A stretch of DNA of 64,000 nt from CAXBNB01 sp040222275 (GTDB lineage Bacteria > Bacteroidota > Bacteroidia > Cytophagales > Cyclobacteriaceae): positions 297,199 to 361,198 of the forward strand of contig JAVKDJ010000094.1 of assembly GCA_040222275.1 (NCBI GenBank), given 5' to 3'. The notes under the pieces were generated by a model, which was not told the DNA's origin, ran no database searches, and was given only the letters and a program-made list of their open reading frames with translations. Positions within the stretch are counted from its first letter, which is position 1, and each line of letters begins with the position of its first letter. Made by a program: the position numbers and the translations under genes. Positions 7,688 to 17,090 of this stretch are shown here, piece after piece.

Positions 7688-8701
7688 ATGGGTGACCAAC
7701 CACTCGTTTCTATTATAATGGCAGTGAAAGATACTGCCCCCTACCTGCCAGCATGCCTCGATTCCATCATTGCCCAAACTTATCAAAACTGGGAGCTCAT
7801 TGCGGTGAACGACCACTCGACGGATGCCACACCTGAAATATTGAGGAACTATGCCATCGGAGACCCAAGGATAAGGGTATATGAAAGTGATAAACCAAGG
7901 CTGATCCCTACCCTTCAGGTCGGTTATGCCCAGGCTAAAGGAACTCTAATTAACAGGATGGATTCGGACGACAAAATGCCATCATACAAACTGGAAGTGC
8001 TCGTAAGGGAATGGAAAAAATATGGAAAGGGAACCGTGATCGCAGGGGGCACTCAACATTTTGTAGATGAAGGAGCTGTTGGGGATGGATTTCTCCGGTA
8101 TGAGGAATGGCTGAACGAAGTGGCCAAAAGCAGCAGACACTATCAGGAAATCTATCAGGAATGCGTTATCCCTTCGCATTGCTGGATCATCCACAAAGAT
8201 GATTTCGATGCTGCCGGGGCTTTTGACCCTGTGGTCTATCCGGAGGATTATGACCTGTGCTTCCGGTTTTACAGGCTGGGGCTGAAAGTGGTGGGCATAG
8301 ACAAAATACTGCACTACTGGCGCGACAGGTCAAATCGTATCTCGCGCACTTGGGAAGAATACAAAGACAACCGCTATTTCGACCTGAAGCTACGGTTTTT
8401 TTATGAGCTGGACCGTGACAAAAACCGGCCACTCGTGCTTTGGGGGGCGGGAAGAAATGGTAAAGACATGGCCCGCCTGCTCCAATCCTACAACGACGAA
8501 TTCCATTGGGTATGCGACAATGAAAACAAGATTGGCAAAGACATCTATGGGGTTCGGTTGCAGCACTTCGATGATGTCCCGAATATCAGTAGCCCCCAAA
8601 TCATGATTGTGGTGACCTCACCCGATGGCAAAAAAGAAATCAGGCAAATGCTGGCGTCATGGGGCAAAAAGCCAGTGGAGGACTTTTGGTTTTTTGCTTG
8701 A
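7688..8701 (+). CDS. GT2 glycosyltransferase with C-terminal Rossmann-like domain
   Basis: Residues 6-220 are a GT-A fold family 2 transferase: VSIIMAVKDTAPYLPACLDSI, the nucleotide-contacting VNDHSTDAT at 40-48, the DSDD metal motif at 92-95 and the ED acidic pair at 186-187. After residue 245 a separate domain begins with LVLWGAGRNGKDMARLL, a GxGxxG dinucleotide-binding-like loop, and continues to a short beta strand IMIVVTSP. Such tails occur in Bacteroidota glycan-synthesis enzymes, but their ligand is not known. The gene follows the epimerase on the same strand by 167 bases and both probably act in surface polysaccharide synthesis. There are no membrane segments, so the enzyme is cytosolic. 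Confidence 0.88.
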   Translation: MGDQPLVSIIMAVKDTAPYLPACLDSIIAQTYQNWELIAVNDHSTDATPEILRNYAIGDPRIRVYESDKPRLIPTLQVGYAQAKGTLINRMDSDDKMPSYKLEVLVREWKKYGKGTVIAGGTQHFVDEGAVGDGFLRYEEWLNEVAKSSRHYQEIYQECVIPSHCWIIHKDDFDAAGAFDPVVYPEDYDLCFRFYRLGLKVVGIDKILHYWRDRSNRISRTWEEYKDNRYFDLKLRFFYELDRDKNRPLVLWGAGRNGKDMARLLQSYNDEFHWVCDNENKIGKDIYGVRLQHFDDVPNISSPQIMIVVTSPDGKKEIRQMLASWGKKPVEDFWFFA

Positions 8702-8745
8702 ATGATTTAGTAATGCTTCGTGCAGAAAGGAGCTGATTTGAAAAC

Positions 8746-8779
8746 AAGACTTTCCAGGCATTCAAACCTGGAAAGTCTT
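8746..8779. terminator. Bidirectional hairpin between convergent genes
   Basis: A perfect 13-bp stem (AAGACTTTCCAGG / CCTGGAAAGTCTT) with an 8-base loop lies between the ends of the GT2 gene and the minus-strand barrel gene. It has A-rich and T/A-rich flanks but no long T-run. Its arms resemble the ACTTTCCAGGTTT palindromes in the repeat array at 20985-21790, so it may be a repeat recruited as a terminator. Confidence 0.65.
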
Positions 8780-8807
8780 ATCAAAAATTACGGTTTGAAA
8801 TAAGGTA

Positions 8808-9245
8808 TTAAAACCTATACCTGATATTGAACCCAAAGCGGTCGAAAAGCATATCGGTTTCTTCTACGATCACCAGCGTGGGCCGCCAGTCAATACTGAG
8901 AGAAATCGGAGCATCTTCAAAGGAATATTCTACGCCAATCTCACCTGCCCCGGCCAGTACAAAAGGGTCGCCCAAAAATACAGTTGGCCCTACCCCGGCG
9001 TACCAGTTCAAACCATCGTCACCCAGCGGTCGGAATACAAAATCCCACAGGGCATCTACCCCTACCCCATTGTTTCCAAAAGAAACATCGGCATGTATCC
9101 TACTAAATTCCGAGGTGGAGAATATCCCGTCAATGGCCACATTGCCACCGGTAACATCACCAAACCTTACCCCTAGCTCCTGGGCCTGTGCGGCCCAACT
9201 CAGCCCCACGAGAGAGGCGATCAAAAAAATTGTCTTTTTCATCAA
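8808..9245 (-). CDS. Small outer-membrane beta-barrel protein
   Basis: A 21-residue signal peptide (MMKKTIFLIASLVGLSWAAQAQ) precedes 124 residues of alternating hydrophobic strands with aromatic girdles and ends in the classic outer-membrane C-terminus FNIRYRF (terminal Phe). At 145 residues it is small for a barrel, consistent with about eight strands. It has no recognisable enzymatic motif and is annotated simply as an outer-membrane protein. It is convergent with the GT2 gene, separated by a hairpin terminator. Confidence 0.8.
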   Translation of the reverse strand: MMKKTIFLIASLVGLSWAAQAQELGVRFGDVTGGNVAIDGIFSTSEFSRIHADVSFGNNGVGVDALWDFVFRPLGDDGLNWYAGVGPTVFLGDPFVLAGAGEIGVEYSFEDAPISLSIDWRPTLVIVEETDMLFDRFGFNIRYRF

Positions 9246-9476
9246 TACTGGTTTTTAACTTTTAAATAAAATTGAAGTGCGAAGATATATGGGCCTGGGT
9301 GCAACTACCCGGCCAAAGAACATTTTTTTGACAAAATTTTTGCCCAAATATTTATCAAAACCTGATTGGTTTTATCAAGTGTTCGAGTTGCTTTTAATTT
9401 CTTCAAGTCGAACAAAAATCCTTGCCTCTAAACTACCAAAATGTTAGTTGAATTCTTCTTTCTTAAGGCATTAACG

Positions 9477-12400
9477 TCATTCCCCAACAACGTAAAAAGC
9501 ACCCCAATAATAAGGATGAGGATAATCAGCCATCAGCTTCGTCTGGGCCAGTTTGAGGGCTCCCCTGGCATCATTGGTTTGCAGGTACGATTCGTAAAAA
9601 TATGTCATCAATTGTTGGGTAGCTGAGTCGTCCACTTTCCACAGACTGATGACCACATTGTCTGCACCAGCCACCTGAAAGGCCCGTTGTAAGCCATACA
9701 CCCCCTCTCCATCCACTACCTTTCCTTTTCCTGTCTCACAGGCAGACAACACCACCAATTGGTTGTCCTGCAGGTTGAGCTCCGCCACTTCTTTAGCCGT
9801 AATGATACCATTTTCCTCCTCAACATCAGCAGATTCTTTGATATTGGCCAGCAACAAACCAGAATGTAACAGAGGATCATCGTTGATTAAATCTTGTGAC
9901 GATTCCTCAAAAAACCCATGGGTGGCAATGTGCAAAATATCAGAAGACCGGATGTTTTTGAGCTGGCCCTCGTGGGCATCATCACCTAAAAACGAATTGG
10001 ATTTAACTCCTTTGGAGGCCATCAACGAATTGATATTGGACACCTCCACTTTTGTGCCTTGCAAAGCGCTCACTCCATTGGTGAAAATATCACGATAAAC
10101 CGCACTTCGCAATGAGTCGTGGGAAGAAGCATCTGCCAACACATTGAAGTTCGGAAATCCAAAAAGCGTGGCATTCTCGGGCTTTTTCCGAGTTGTTTTC
10201 TTTGTTGTCAATTCGGCAGTGTTTCCTACTATTTCCACCTCAATATTGGCCAGCACATATTGCGACTTTTCAGGGTCAAACAAAGTATTGGGGTTGATCA
10301 GGTGATACACCCCATCTGAAGAAAGAAATACCTTGTTGGCGTCACCCAATTGTCCTTCGATGGCTTTCCAGTAATTGCCAAAGGAGGCTTCATCCTTCAA
10401 TTTGAATTTGATGTTGTTTTTATAAACATTAAAATATTTCGTATCCATCAACTGGCCATCACCAATTTTAAAGAATCTGGGATGGTCAACTGTCTTGTTG
10501 TCAATCAGCATAGCCAAATATGTAGCTTTACCCTCCACCCTTCTGTTTTTCTCAAAATCAAACGCATCGATCCTGATGATTTCGATGGCCACTTCCCCCT
10601 CCTTCAATGAGGAAGCAATATCCTTCCAGGTAACTGACTTGGTTTGCGTATTCACTCCTGCAAAGGAATTGAGGGCCCTTTCAAATTCTTCGCCGACTAC
10701 CTTTAGGCTGTCCAGGTATGCTGTTTGATCATTGGATTTTCTAAGTTGTTCCAGTTTGGCTATCTCTTCGTTGATAGCCACCCATCGGCTATAGGTTTGC
10801 TTCACTTTTGCATCCTTGTGCCGGTTTAAAAAATTTCGCAGCTTCACACTTTCATTCAAGAGCATGGCCTTAGTTTTCAGCCTCATGTTATACAAAATGG
10901 AAGCATATTCCGGGTGCTCATCCAACTCTTCGTTAAGAAATGAAAAATAAGCTCCAAGCTGGCCTTTGATGGTGTGAAAATATTCCAGTCGTTCTTTTTC
11001 ACTGAGGTAGGGAAAATATTCATCCAACACATATAGATAGTCGTCCATCGATTGTTGAAAAAGCTCAAAGGCTTTGTCTTTCTGGCCTGTCAATAAATGC
11101 GTACAAGCCAAGTTGAAGAGCGATGTAATGGTAAATTGGTTGTGCCTACCCAAGACCTCTTGTTTCAACTTATAGGACTTTTCAAAGAGCTTTCCAGCCT
11201 TTTGATAATCCTTGTGTGCCAGGTACACCAGTGCCAGGTCGTTCTGTGTCAGGGCAATATCAAAATTGTTGTCCCCTGTGGTTTCCTGCTGTGTCTTTAA
11301 AATTTCGGAGAGCAATTTTTCTGCCTGTGAGTACTGGCCGGCTTTGTAGTAGGCAGTACCCAAACTTTGCCTGAGACGCAACACTTCCCTATTCTTATCG
11401 CCTACCAATGTTTTCCGAATATCATAGGCTTTTTGCAGTGCATCAATGGCCAGGTTATGATCGCCGGAGGTGGTAAACAGCACACCAGCCACCTGAAGTG
11501 AAAATGAATATTCGAAACTTTGAGGGCCATGTATGTTCAGGTCGTTGGCCAGCACAAACTCCAAAAACTGCACGGCCCTGGAACCACGACCCGTCTGAAT
11601 ATAAAGGCTGGTAAGGTTGGAGGCTATCTTGGTGCCCATTTCATTTTCAATGCCATAGCGATCCATCTGCATTTTCAAAGTTTGCTTTAGGAGTGCCTCT
11701 GCTTTTTCATATTTCCCGACGGAAAGCAGTAAAATACCCAGCTGGTTCATAGAAAAAATTCTGTCATCAAAGTACTTTTCCCCTCCAGCCTCATAAAAGG
11801 CAAGTGCCCTTAGGCAATACTCCCTGGCTTCTGTATATCTCCCCTGTTTTATCAGGTAATCGGAAAAATTCGTTTCGAACAATGCGCCCATTTCCCCTTT
11901 GCTGCCTCCTGTAGATTTTTCAATTAGCCTAAACGCTTGTCTGTAGTATCGATTGGCAGTTTTGCTGTCCCCCAATTCACTGGCGGCCAAAGACAGGTAG
12001 TTGAGGGCATAAAGGTGGTCTTCACTGCCTGCCCCATAGTGATCCCTGGTTTTTGCTTCATTTTGAACAAAATACGGAAAACCCTCCCGATATTGACTGG
12101 AATTGACATAGCAGGCGGACAAATCCTGCAAGGCATATATGGCAGACAATTCGGCTATACTGTCTGTTGGGAGCAGGTATTCCAGCGTATGTTTCAGGTA
12201 GGGGATTGCATCGGCATAGCTTCCGGCATTCATTGCCACATGGCCTAAATCCCTGAAATAGTAGGCCTTAAAATTTGAGTATTCTTTTTCCTTCTCCGGA
12301 AATTTCGCCAATAACTTTTTCAAATATGGATATGCCTCACCGTACTTTGCCCAATCCTTCTCCAGCAAAATAAGGTTTTCCAATATCACCCAGTAATCGG

Positions 12401-12956
12401 CCTTTTCTTCACCCACCATGCCCAGCGCCTGCTGATAATATGCTTTGGCCGTTTCGTAATTATCCGTTTGATAGGCGCAAATAGCTGCTGTGTTATAGGT
12501 TTGAAACAATTCGGTTCCGGCAAGTGACCTATACTTTTCGTTTTGGAGCAGGACATTGTAGGTTTCCAATGCATTGCCAGGTTTTCCATGGGAATTGTAA
12601 CACAAAGCGAGGTTTTCCAAGGTTACCAGATAGTCATTGCCACTGTCTCCCTGTAAGTTTTTGTAAATAGGTATAGCTGCCAGGTAGTAGCTCTCCGCCA
12701 CCTCATAGTTTTCAGCAGCAAACAAACGCACACCCATTTGGTTGAGGATATAGGCATAGTTGAAGGGTGCATTTTCCGTACCTGCTTCGTACTCCTTTTT
12801 CGCCAACTCTACAGCCTGCGACAAATCATTAAAAGCTTCTTCGTATTTTTCAGATTCCCAATTTTTATTGCTCCTATCCAGCAACTCCTGTAGGCCTTGG
12901 GCACTGGAATGGGTATAGAAACAAAGTAGTGCGAAGAGTAAAGTCAATTTTTTCAT
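9477..12956 (-). CDS. Secreted TPR protein with C-terminal CHAT protease domain
   Basis: A Sec signal (residues 1-19) leads into a very long tetratricopeptide repeat array (about 30-640), with repeats of the form 'A..Y...AL.iy...lG..H......L.nLa'. A coiled linker (about 650-750) is followed by a caspase-HetF-associated-with-TPR (CHAT) domain. The caspase-type dyad is intact: His1013 in ILHIATHGFF and Cys1073 in VVLSACETG, followed by VYGLQRAFQVAGADNVVISLW. CHAT domains are clan CD cysteine peptidases; cytoplasmic relatives act in defence (Craspase/TPR-CHAT, separase-like). This one is exported, so a periplasmic or surface role is more likely. The gene follows the 13007-14149 TPR gene after 50 bases and probably shares its transcript. 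Confidence 0.92.
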   Translation of the reverse strand: MKKLTLLFALLCFYTHSSAQGLQELLDRSNKNWESEKYEEAFNDLSQAVELAKKEYEAGTENAPFNYAYILNQMGVRLFAAENYEVAESYYLAAIPIYKNLQGDSGNDYLVTLENLALCYNSHGKPGNALETYNVLLQNEKYRSLAGTELFQTYNTAAICAYQTDNYETAKAYYQQALGMVGEEKADYWVILENLILLEKDWAKYGEAYPYLKKLLAKFPEKEKEYSNFKAYYFRDLGHVAMNAGSYADAIPYLKHTLEYLLPTDSIAELSAIYALQDLSACYVNSSQYREGFPYFVQNEAKTRDHYGAGSEDHLYALNYLSLAASELGDSKTANRYYRQAFRLIEKSTGGSKGEMGALFETNFSDYLIKQGRYTEAREYCLRALAFYEAGGEKYFDDRIFSMNQLGILLLSVGKYEKAEALLKQTLKMQMDRYGIENEMGTKIASNLTSLYIQTGRGSRAVQFLEFVLANDLNIHGPQSFEYSFSLQVAGVLFTTSGDHNLAIDALQKAYDIRKTLVGDKNREVLRLRQSLGTAYYKAGQYSQAEKLLSEILKTQQETTGDNNFDIALTQNDLALVYLAHKDYQKAGKLFEKSYKLKQEVLGRHNQFTITSLFNLACTHLLTGQKDKAFELFQQSMDDYLYVLDEYFPYLSEKERLEYFHTIKGQLGAYFSFLNEELDEHPEYASILYNMRLKTKAMLLNESVKLRNFLNRHKDAKVKQTYSRWVAINEEIAKLEQLRKSNDQTAYLDSLKVVGEEFERALNSFAGVNTQTKSVTWKDIASSLKEGEVAIEIIRIDAFDFEKNRRVEGKATYLAMLIDNKTVDHPRFFKIGDGQLMDTKYFNVYKNNIKFKLKDEASFGNYWKAIEGQLGDANKVFLSSDGVYHLINPNTLFDPEKSQYVLANIEVEIVGNTAELTTKKTTRKKPENATLFGFPNFNVLADASSHDSLRSAVYRDIFTNGVSALQGTKVEVSNINSLMASKGVKSNSFLGDDAHEGQLKNIRSSDILHIATHGFFEESSQDLINDDPLLHSGLLLANIKESADVEEENGIITAKEVAELNLQDNQLVVLSACETGKGKVVDGEGVYGLQRAFQVAGADNVVISLWKVDDSATQQLMTYFYESYLQTNDARGALKLAQTKLMADYPHPYYWGAFYVVGE

Positions 12957-13006
12957 CTTTGAACTACTTTTTATTTCAACAGGTCATCTGTGAAGGTGAT
13001 GGACTT

Positions 13007-14149
13007 TTACTTCAAGTTTTCGGCCACACTATTTTTTAAATCTTCAAAGCCATGCTGTTCGGCCAGATTGAATGCGGTTTGGTAATACTCCCTGGCACTA
13101 CCAGCATCTGCCTCTGCCTGTGCCAAATAGATCCAGCCATTAGTTTGGTACCATTCGTCATAGCCTGTCCACTCGATTTTTGTGAGCAACTCTGCCGCTC
13201 CCTGGGCCTCCACTGTGTTGCCAATAGCATTGGCCGACAGGGAATATTGGGTCAGAAACATGGCCTTGTAATAGGTGAGGTAAGTGAAATTATTGAGGTG
13301 GGGCAAATATTCAAGTCCCACAGATATTACTTCAAAGGACTTGTCATACTGGCCGTTAATATAATAATGTTCGGCCAACATGGTAGCCATGTGAATAATT
13401 GGCAGGTAATTGGTTTTGAGGTTTTTGGTCATGTAGTCGAATGAGCCATTCAACACGGGCATGTAGTTGGTGGAGTCCCCTGCGCTGTAGTAGTGGCTAC
13501 CTATCACGTAGGCGGTAACAAAACCAAGGGATTGATGGGCTTCCGGTGCTTTATCAAAACCTTTAAGTGCTTCCTTCAATATGATTTTGGCATCATCAAA
13601 ATTACCCTCACCAATCAATGCTATACCATCGGTGAGCTTGGCATAAATGGAAGCCCATTCCTTATTTATCGAGCCAAAGTTTGTTTTTACGTTTTCAAAT
13701 TCTTCACGAAGGGCTGCTACATTGAGCCCCCCGTCCTCCATTTCAGCTATATCTTCATCATAATAGTCCAGTGTCGCCACATCATCTATTAGCCATATCG
13801 ACTTGTCCAAAAATACCTTACCCGACTCTGACTGGCCACCAGCCATTGTGACATAAGCACAAATGGTACTTGATGCGAAATACAGTTGGTCCAATTGATA
13901 GGAAGTAAAAGCATGCTCCATGGCTTTTTCCATATCCCCCAGCATAAGATGGCACCAACCCACCTGAATATGTGTACCTACATTGCAGGGTTGCTCGGCC
14001 AGCAATGGAGCAAATGCTTCCAACGCTTCAGCGTATTTCATTTCTTCCACCAGGTTGTTGGCGGCATTCCAATTGTTGGTAAATTCATCCTGCGCCCTTG
14101 CTTCAAAGGCCATAAAGAATAAGAAAACTGGGGTGATTAGGTATTTCAT
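13007..14149 (-). CDS. Secreted TPR protein, partner of the CHAT gene
   Basis: The 380-residue product has a signal peptide (MKYLITPVFLFFMAFEARAQ) and several degenerate tetratricopeptide repeats. Clearer ones lie at about 28-62 (NNLVEEMKYAEALEAFAPLL), 63-95 and 330-375 (WIYLAQAEADAGSAREYYQTAFNLA, split around position 345). It has no catalytic motif. It lies 50 bases upstream of the CHAT-TPR gene on the same strand with no terminator between, so the two exported repeat proteins are probably expressed and may work together. Direct interaction is an inference from co-location and shared repeat class. Confidence 0.8.
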   Translation of the reverse strand: MKYLITPVFLFFMAFEARAQDEFTNNWNAANNLVEEMKYAEALEAFAPLLAEQPCNVGTHIQVGWCHLMLGDMEKAMEHAFTSYQLDQLYFASSTICAYVTMAGGQSESGKVFLDKSIWLIDDVATLDYYDEDIAEMEDGGLNVAALREEFENVKTNFGSINKEWASIYAKLTDGIALIGEGNFDDAKIILKEALKGFDKAPEAHQSLGFVTAYVIGSHYYSAGDSTNYMPVLNGSFDYMTKNLKTNYLPIIHMATMLAEHYYINGQYDKSFEVISVGLEYLPHLNNFTYLTYYKAMFLTQYSLSANAIGNTVEAQGAAELLTKIEWTGYDEWYQTNGWIYLAQAEADAGSAREYYQTAFNLAEQHGFEDLKNSVAENLK

Positions 14150-14204
14150 AGGTTTGCAAATTAGGAGTCAGGTGGACATTATTCTATACCCCTTTCAGGG
14201 TATT

Positions 14205-14438
14205 TTAATATTTTCCAACCTTATCAAATTTAATTAAATCTATGGTTCTATGAAATTCATTCATTGTGTCATTGCTCTTTCTATTGTTCTTTTGGCCAAC
14301 AAAGGAATTATCCAGGTTGCCCCAAAAAACCGGTAAACTTTGTTTGGGAAATGAGAAGTCAAATCCCAGCCCCAGGCTAATTGCAAAAAATCTATCATGA
14401 ATGGATATAAACAAAGTAGGTAGCAATTGGGTTTGCAT
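14205..14438 (-). pseudogene. Possible remnant of an outer-membrane barrel gene
   Basis: The otherwise gene-free interval 14150-14566 contains a 77-codon reading frame whose first half (LPTLFISIHDRFFAISLGLGF in two pieces, then DFSFPKQSLPVFWG) looks like the last strands of a Bacteroidota porin-type barrel. It lacks any signal peptide or upstream strands. It may be a 3' fragment of a decayed gene or chance coding. A separate inverted repeat, CATCAAATG (14494-14502) and CATTTGATG (about 14548-14556), lies just before the fucosidase gene and could be an operator or leader hairpin. Confidence 0.25.
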
Positions 14439-14566
14439 ATAGCTTTACTTATCTGAAATCAACATTAAATCCAATCATAAAAACATCTTTCATCAAATGC
14501 TTTTTAAGTTTTTTGCTCATTGATAGCCAAAAAAACAGACTCAAAGACATTTGATGCTACTAACAA

Positions 14567-16009
14567 GTGAAAAACATGAATAGAATAAAACTAATTTTCC
14601 CTACACTCTTATTTACACTGTTAAGCCTTAACGGGTGCAAGCCAAAACCAACAGAAACAAATGACAACCCTGTAGCTATTTCAAACTTTTCGGAAGAATC
14701 CCAAATAGAATTTGACCAGCGAATGAAATGGTGGCGTGAAGCCCGGGTTGGTATGTTCATTCACTGGGGAATATACTCTGCCATAGCAGGAATACACAAT
14801 GGGCAGGAGGTTTCTGGTCTCTCCAGTTGGATTATGGAACTGGGGCACATCCCAACTTCTGAATACAAAAAATATGGGGAGAAATTCAACCCAATAAATT
14901 TTGATGCGGATGAATGGGTACGTACTGCAAAAAATGCAGGGATGAAATACATTGTCATCACTTCAAAGCATCACGAAGGCTTTGGTTTGTGGGATTCTAA
15001 TGTCTCAGATTATGATGTAATGGATTTTACGCCGTATAAAAAAGACATTTTAAAATCCCTTTCCAATGCCTGCAAAAAACAAGGTATAAAATTCGGGTTG
15101 TATTACTCTATTCTAGACTGGCACCATCAGGATGCCCAGGCCAATTCCTATATGATAAAGAAAAGTGAGAGGCCGGATAACAAGATGAGATTCGCTCGAT
15201 ATTTTGAGGATTATATGAAGCCTCAACTCAAGGAGATCATCACACAATACGACCCGGAAATTTTATGGTTTGATGGTGATTGGACGCCTGATTTTACTCA
15301 CGAACAAGGTTTGGCCCTTTATCAATATGTCCGTTCGCTCAAACCGCATATCATCATAAACAATAGGGTTGACAAAGGCCGCAATGAATTGCACGGCATG
15401 TACAAAGAGGATCAGAACAAATATGCCGGAGATTTTGGCACTCCCGAAAACGTGATTTTAGAAAACACCAGTTCATTGGACTGGGAGTCATGCATGACCA
15501 TGAATGATACATGGGGCTATAAAACAAACGACAACAATTGGAAATCTGCCAGAATGCTCATTCACGATTTAATAGACGTAAATTCCAAAGGTGGCAATTA
15601 CCTGTTAAACGTTGGTCCAACTGCAGAAGGTATCATTCCCAGGGCCAGTACCGATAGATTGGCCGAAATAGGAAAATGGATGAAAATAAACAATGAAGCT
15701 ATTTATGCCACCGAAGCTTTGCAGGAGCATTTTAAGGAAAATGACAACATTAGGTACACAAAGAAAAAAGGGAAAGATATCATTTATGCGATTTCACTGG
15801 AAAAACCAGGCCCTGAACTGGTGCTGAAATATGTAAAACCTGAAAATGACTCCAAGATATTTCTTTTGGGCAACAACAATCCACTTAAATGGACATACCA
15901 GCCAGGAACAGGTTTAAAAATCTCTATTTCGGAAACGGACGTTTCAGGGTTAGAAGCGAAATATGCCTGGACGTTCAAAATTACCGGAAAAGAACAAACC
16001 GCCTTGTAA
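14567..16009 (+). CDS. GH29 alpha-L-fucosidase lipoprotein
   Basis: The lipoprotein signal ends with LNGC (lipidated Cys24), so the enzyme is membrane-anchored and probably periplasmic. The glycoside hydrolase 29 barrel is clear: MKWWREARVGMFIHWGIYS (53-71), KYIVITSKHHEGFGLWDS (128-144), FGLYYSILDWHH (176-187) and the catalytic nucleophile Asp236 in EILWFDGDWT. The sequence GGNYLLNVGPTAEGIIP follows further on, and a C-terminal beta domain completes the 480 residues, a usual length. GH29 enzymes release terminal L-fucose with retention. No SusC/SusD pair or other glycosidase is adjacent, so this is not a full polysaccharide utilisation locus. Confidence 0.94.
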   Translation: MKNMNRIKLIFPTLLFTLLSLNGCKPKPTETNDNPVAISNFSEESQIEFDQRMKWWREARVGMFIHWGIYSAIAGIHNGQEVSGLSSWIMELGHIPTSEYKKYGEKFNPINFDADEWVRTAKNAGMKYIVITSKHHEGFGLWDSNVSDYDVMDFTPYKKDILKSLSNACKKQGIKFGLYYSILDWHHQDAQANSYMIKKSERPDNKMRFARYFEDYMKPQLKEIITQYDPEILWFDGDWTPDFTHEQGLALYQYVRSLKPHIIINNRVDKGRNELHGMYKEDQNKYAGDFGTPENVILENTSSLDWESCMTMNDTWGYKTNDNNWKSARMLIHDLIDVNSKGGNYLLNVGPTAEGIIPRASTDRLAEIGKWMKINNEAIYATEALQEHFKENDNIRYTKKKGKDIIYAISLEKPGPELVLKYVKPENDSKIFLLGNNNPLKWTYQPGTGLKISISETDVSGLEAKYAWTFKITGKEQTAL

Positions 16010-16080
16010 CTATCCGCCTCTAAAAAGATCTTATAGGCTGAATTGGATTTGAAAATGCTAAATTAAGCTTCCGACAAAAG

Positions 16081-16872
16081 TTAGCCTGGAGCATGGCAAC
16101 TGCTTGTAGTATCGTCATCAGGGAAATATTTAGATATCAAAGTATATAGGCCCGGGTCAGCCTCTTTCAATTCTGCCCTGGTGTTCACATGATTGTGGAT
16201 TCCATTGGCTGGAACTGATTCGAGGTTGACATTGAACCAACTCTGTACACCTTCTGCCCAGTATTCCTCTTTGTTGGTATTGGCATAGGTATTTTCCCAG
16301 GTGCTATTGTTTTGCGCTTGCGCATAGAGGTTTGCAAGCTCGTTGTTGAAGTCTGGTTCCAGAAAGTTAATGCCCAGCAGGTGGATGGAGTGGGCAAACT
16401 CGTGCACCATAATGTCTTCTCCTGCGAATACATCTGAGCTGTAGCAGAGTAAGTTTTCTTCGGCACAGGTAGATACCGGGCGTTGGATGGTGGCTCCAAG
16501 GCCCCTGGCCCTGGTATCCCAATCAGTGCCCGGAAAAGCCGTATTGAGGTCACTGTGTTCTGGTATATCAGTGGTTACTTCGTTGCGGCCCATCACCCCT
16601 ATCCTCAGCTTGTTCGCGACCAACTGGTCCCTGATATCGGTTCGTTTGGACAGCATATGAAGGGCTATTTCCCTGGCCCTTTCCAATGCTTCATTGGGTA
16701 CATTTTCAGAGCCCACCACCGGAATACCCTCAGCATCCCGGTATTTTTTATAAAACGGATCCAACCCCAGTACTGCCGGCACCTCTGATGGGATCGGCAC
16801 CTCCTGATCAGTACCTGAGCCACATGCATGTAGGGCCATAACACCGAGGAAAAAAAACACAGTTCGTTTCAT
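16081..16872 (-). CDS. Zincin-type metallopeptidase lipoprotein
   Basis: The signal ends in LHAC (lipidated Cys17). The mature protein contains a zinc-metalloprotease motif HEFAH at 157-161 (in DIMVHEFAHSIH) and a likely third ligand Glu207 in EEYWAEGVQSWF. This resembles the M34/anthrax lethal factor-like and related secreted zincins, in which the downstream 'YWAEG' helix supplies the Glu. Two Cys residues (136, 143) could form a disulfide. The 263-residue length fits a single catalytic domain. The substrate is unknown, and no immunity or partner gene is recognisable nearby. Confidence 0.8.
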   Translation of the reverse strand: MKRTVFFFLGVMALHACGSGTDQEVPIPSEVPAVLGLDPFYKKYRDAEGIPVVGSENVPNEALERAREIALHMLSKRTDIRDQLVANKLRIGVMGRNEVTTDIPEHSDLNTAFPGTDWDTRARGLGATIQRPVSTCAEENLLCYSSDVFAGEDIMVHEFAHSIHLLGINFLEPDFNNELANLYAQAQNNSTWENTYANTNKEEYWAEGVQSWFNVNLESVPANGIHNHVNTRAELKEADPGLYTLISKYFPDDDTTSSCHAPG

Positions 16873-17090
16873 GTTTTTATTTTTTGCCCTTGCATAAACG
16901 AAAAACAGGCAGTGGATGGTTCCTCTATTGCCTTACTAAATTAGACCACACAAACGATACGACAATTAGCCATGGACGTGTCGGAGAACAGAGGTGGTTC
17001 TTACGGGACTTGCCGGATATTCTATACCCGAAAAGCCTTACCCACGGCCTGGAGATGAACAGACCAAACTTTTCGGCAATTGTACTAACC

